Below, in pieces: positions 62,691 to 64,000 of a DNA stretch of 64,000 nucleotides. The notes beneath the pieces are model-generated. The model saw only the letters and a program-made list of their open reading frames with translations. It was not told where the DNA came from and made no database searches. Every line of letters begins with the position of its first letter. The stretch's first letter is position 1. Source of the stretch: G963704535 sp963704535 (lineage in GTDB: Bacteria; Chloroflexota; Chloroflexia; Chloroflexales; Roseiflexaceae); assembly GCA_963704535.1 (NCBI GenBank), contig OY969916.1, positions 5,394,001 to 5,458,000 on the forward strand. Direction: 5' to 3'. The position numbers and the translations under genes were made by a program.

Positions 62691-64000
62691 TTGAGCACAC
62701 CATCTCCCACATCCGCGCTGCCGGCCGAGCCGGCCGAGAGCACGCCGCAACGGCGCTACGTACCCGTTCCGCATACCCAGGTGACGATCGCAGACGCGTT
62801 CTGGGCGCCACGGCTCAGGGTCAACCGCGAGCGCAGCATCCCGCACATCTACCGCAAGTTGCTGGAGACCGGGCGCATCGACGCCTTCCGGCCCGATTGG
62901 GACCCCGACGCTGCGACCCGGCGGCGTGACCTCATGGGGCGGGACGGCGGTAATGTTCTGGGACTCGGACGTGGCCAAATGGATCGAGGCCGCCAGCTAC
63001 AGCCTGGCCACCCACCCCGACCCCGAGCTTGGACGGGCTGCTGGACGAGGTGATCGAGCTGATCAGCCAGGCCCAGCACGCCGACGGCTACCTCAACACC
63101 TGGTTCACCGGCATCGACCCGCAGAACCGCTGGAAGAACCTGCGCGACTGGCATGAGCTGTACTGCGCCGGCCACCTGATCGAGGCGGCCGTGGCGCACT
63201 TCCAGGCCACCGGCAAGCGCACCCTGCTCGACGTGCTGCGCCGCTACGCCGACTACATCGGCGAGCGTCTTCGGCGCCGAGCCGGACCAGCGAGCGCGGC
63301 TACTGCGGCCACCCCGAGATCGAGCTGGCGCTGGTCAAGCTGGCCCGCGCCACCGGCGAACAACGCTACCTGGAACTGAGCCGCTACTTCGTGGATGAGC
63401 GCGGGCGCCAGCCGCACTACTTCGACCAGGAGGCGCGCGAGCGCGGCGACGACCCGGCGACATTCTGGGCCAGGTCGTATGAGTACAACCAGGCGCACCA
63501 GCCGGTGCGCGAGCAGCACGAAGTGGTCGGCCACGCCGTGCGCGCGGTCTACCTGTACAGCGCCATGGCCGACCTGGCCGGCGCGTATGGCGATGCCGAT
63601 CTGCTGGCGGCCAGCCGGCGCCTCTGGCAACACCTCACCACCACGCGCATGTATGTGATGGGTGGGATCGGCACCTCGCGCCACAACGAGGGCTTCACCG
63701 GCGACTACGACCTGCCCAACGAGAGCGCCTACGCCGAGACCTGCGCCGCGATCGGGCTGATCTTCTGGGCCCAGCGCATGCTCCAGCTCGACCTCGACCG
63801 GCGCTACGCCGATGTGCTGGAGCTGGCGCTCTACAACGCCGTGATCAGCGGCGTATCGTTCGACGGCGAGGCGTTCTTCTATGACAACCCGCTGGCCAGC
63901 AACGGCACGCACCACCGTCAACCCTGGTTCGGCTGCCCATGCTGCCCGCCCAACATCGCGCGCCTGCTGGCATCGCTTGGCGAGTACGTCTACGCCCAGA
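62691..64000 (+). pseudogene. GH127-type beta-L-arabinofuranosidase, multiply frameshifted and cut by window end
   Basis: Starts at TTG 62691 with AAGGAAG upstream. Homology is spread over several frames with breaks at about 62935, 63028, 63262 and 63297. Recognisable pieces are FWDSDVAKWIEAASYSLATH, HADGYLNTWFTGIDPQNRW, WHELYCAGHLIEAAVAHFQ, GYCGHPEIELALVKLARATG, YVMGGIGTSRHNEGFTGDYDLP, YAETCAAIG and FGCPCCPPN. In characterised GH127 enzymes the Glu and Cys of ETC and the paired Cys of the CCPPN-type motif bind zinc and supply the nucleophile; they are present here. A beta-L-arabinofuranosidase next to a sugar transporter suggests arabinan-type oligosaccharide use. The dense frameshifts may reflect poor sequence quality. 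Confidence 0.8.

Overview
The window (about 64 kb, GC-rich, with no tRNA, rRNA or CRISPR array that I could see) looks like a chromosome segment of a filamentous Chloroflexia bacterium of the Roseiflexus/Kouleothrix type. This is inferred from gene content and style: a Rieske/cytochrome b/di-heme cytochrome c cluster, an adenosylcobalamin-dependent class II ribonucleotide reductase, bacterial XPB helicase, SARP/AfsR-like regulators, DUF2723 and DUF4058 proteins, and very heavy loading of intergenic DNA with short tandem repeats and hairpin MITEs. I could not check the taxonomy by search.

Layout. 1-4492: NAD-binding protein (cut by the window start), GatD-type amidotransferase, SDR epimerase, SbcD nuclease. 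4569-8883: bc-type electron-transfer operon on the minus strand. 9177-13548: small zinc-ribbon protein, then nrdJ split by a group I intron carrying a LAGLIDADG endonuclease gene. 13857-21749: MBL/rhodanese protein, LOG protein, DUF58 protein, XPB, putative barrel hydrolase, DUF4058. 21812-23363: decayed IS4-type element. 23556-29583: GH35-like protein, phosphohexomutase, ICMT-like methyltransferase. 29092-33755: a compact three-gene minus-strand operon, WD40-Roc GTPase / CHAT protease / ClbS-DfsB-like protein, the best candidate for an undescribed conflict or signalling system. 34277-40205: mobile-element zone with DUF2723 and P-loop kinase genes, a complete IS whose ends match several MITEs, and an IS110 element. 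40214-57336: HAD phosphatase, cyclase, NTF2-like protein, RhaD-like aldolase/dehydrogenase, tryptophan dioxygenase, two related SARP-like regulators, a response regulator/histidine kinase pair, SAM methyltransferase, phosphoribosyltransferase and a glycine-rich stress protein. 57622-64000: LacI-controlled sugar ABC transporter plus a GH127-type arabinofuranosidase that runs off the end.

Two overlaid layers stand out. (1) Runs of heptanucleotide repeats (units such as GTGAAAC, AACAAAG, ACAACGG, ACCACCG, GATTGGA) fill many gaps between genes and have also been inserted, in frame, inside at least three protein genes. (2) Several families of roughly 60-120 bp palindromic elements have different ends but a similar G-run/C-run core. 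One family shares its ends with the IS at 36706-38356, and some elements supply stop codons or abut the ribosome-binding sites of neighbouring genes.

At least six genes (sbcD, cytochrome b, DUF58, phosphoribosyltransferase, an AAA-type regulator, GH127) carry frameshifts, and the IS4 transposase has an in-frame stop. The frameshifts may be assembly errors rather than biology and should be checked against reads.
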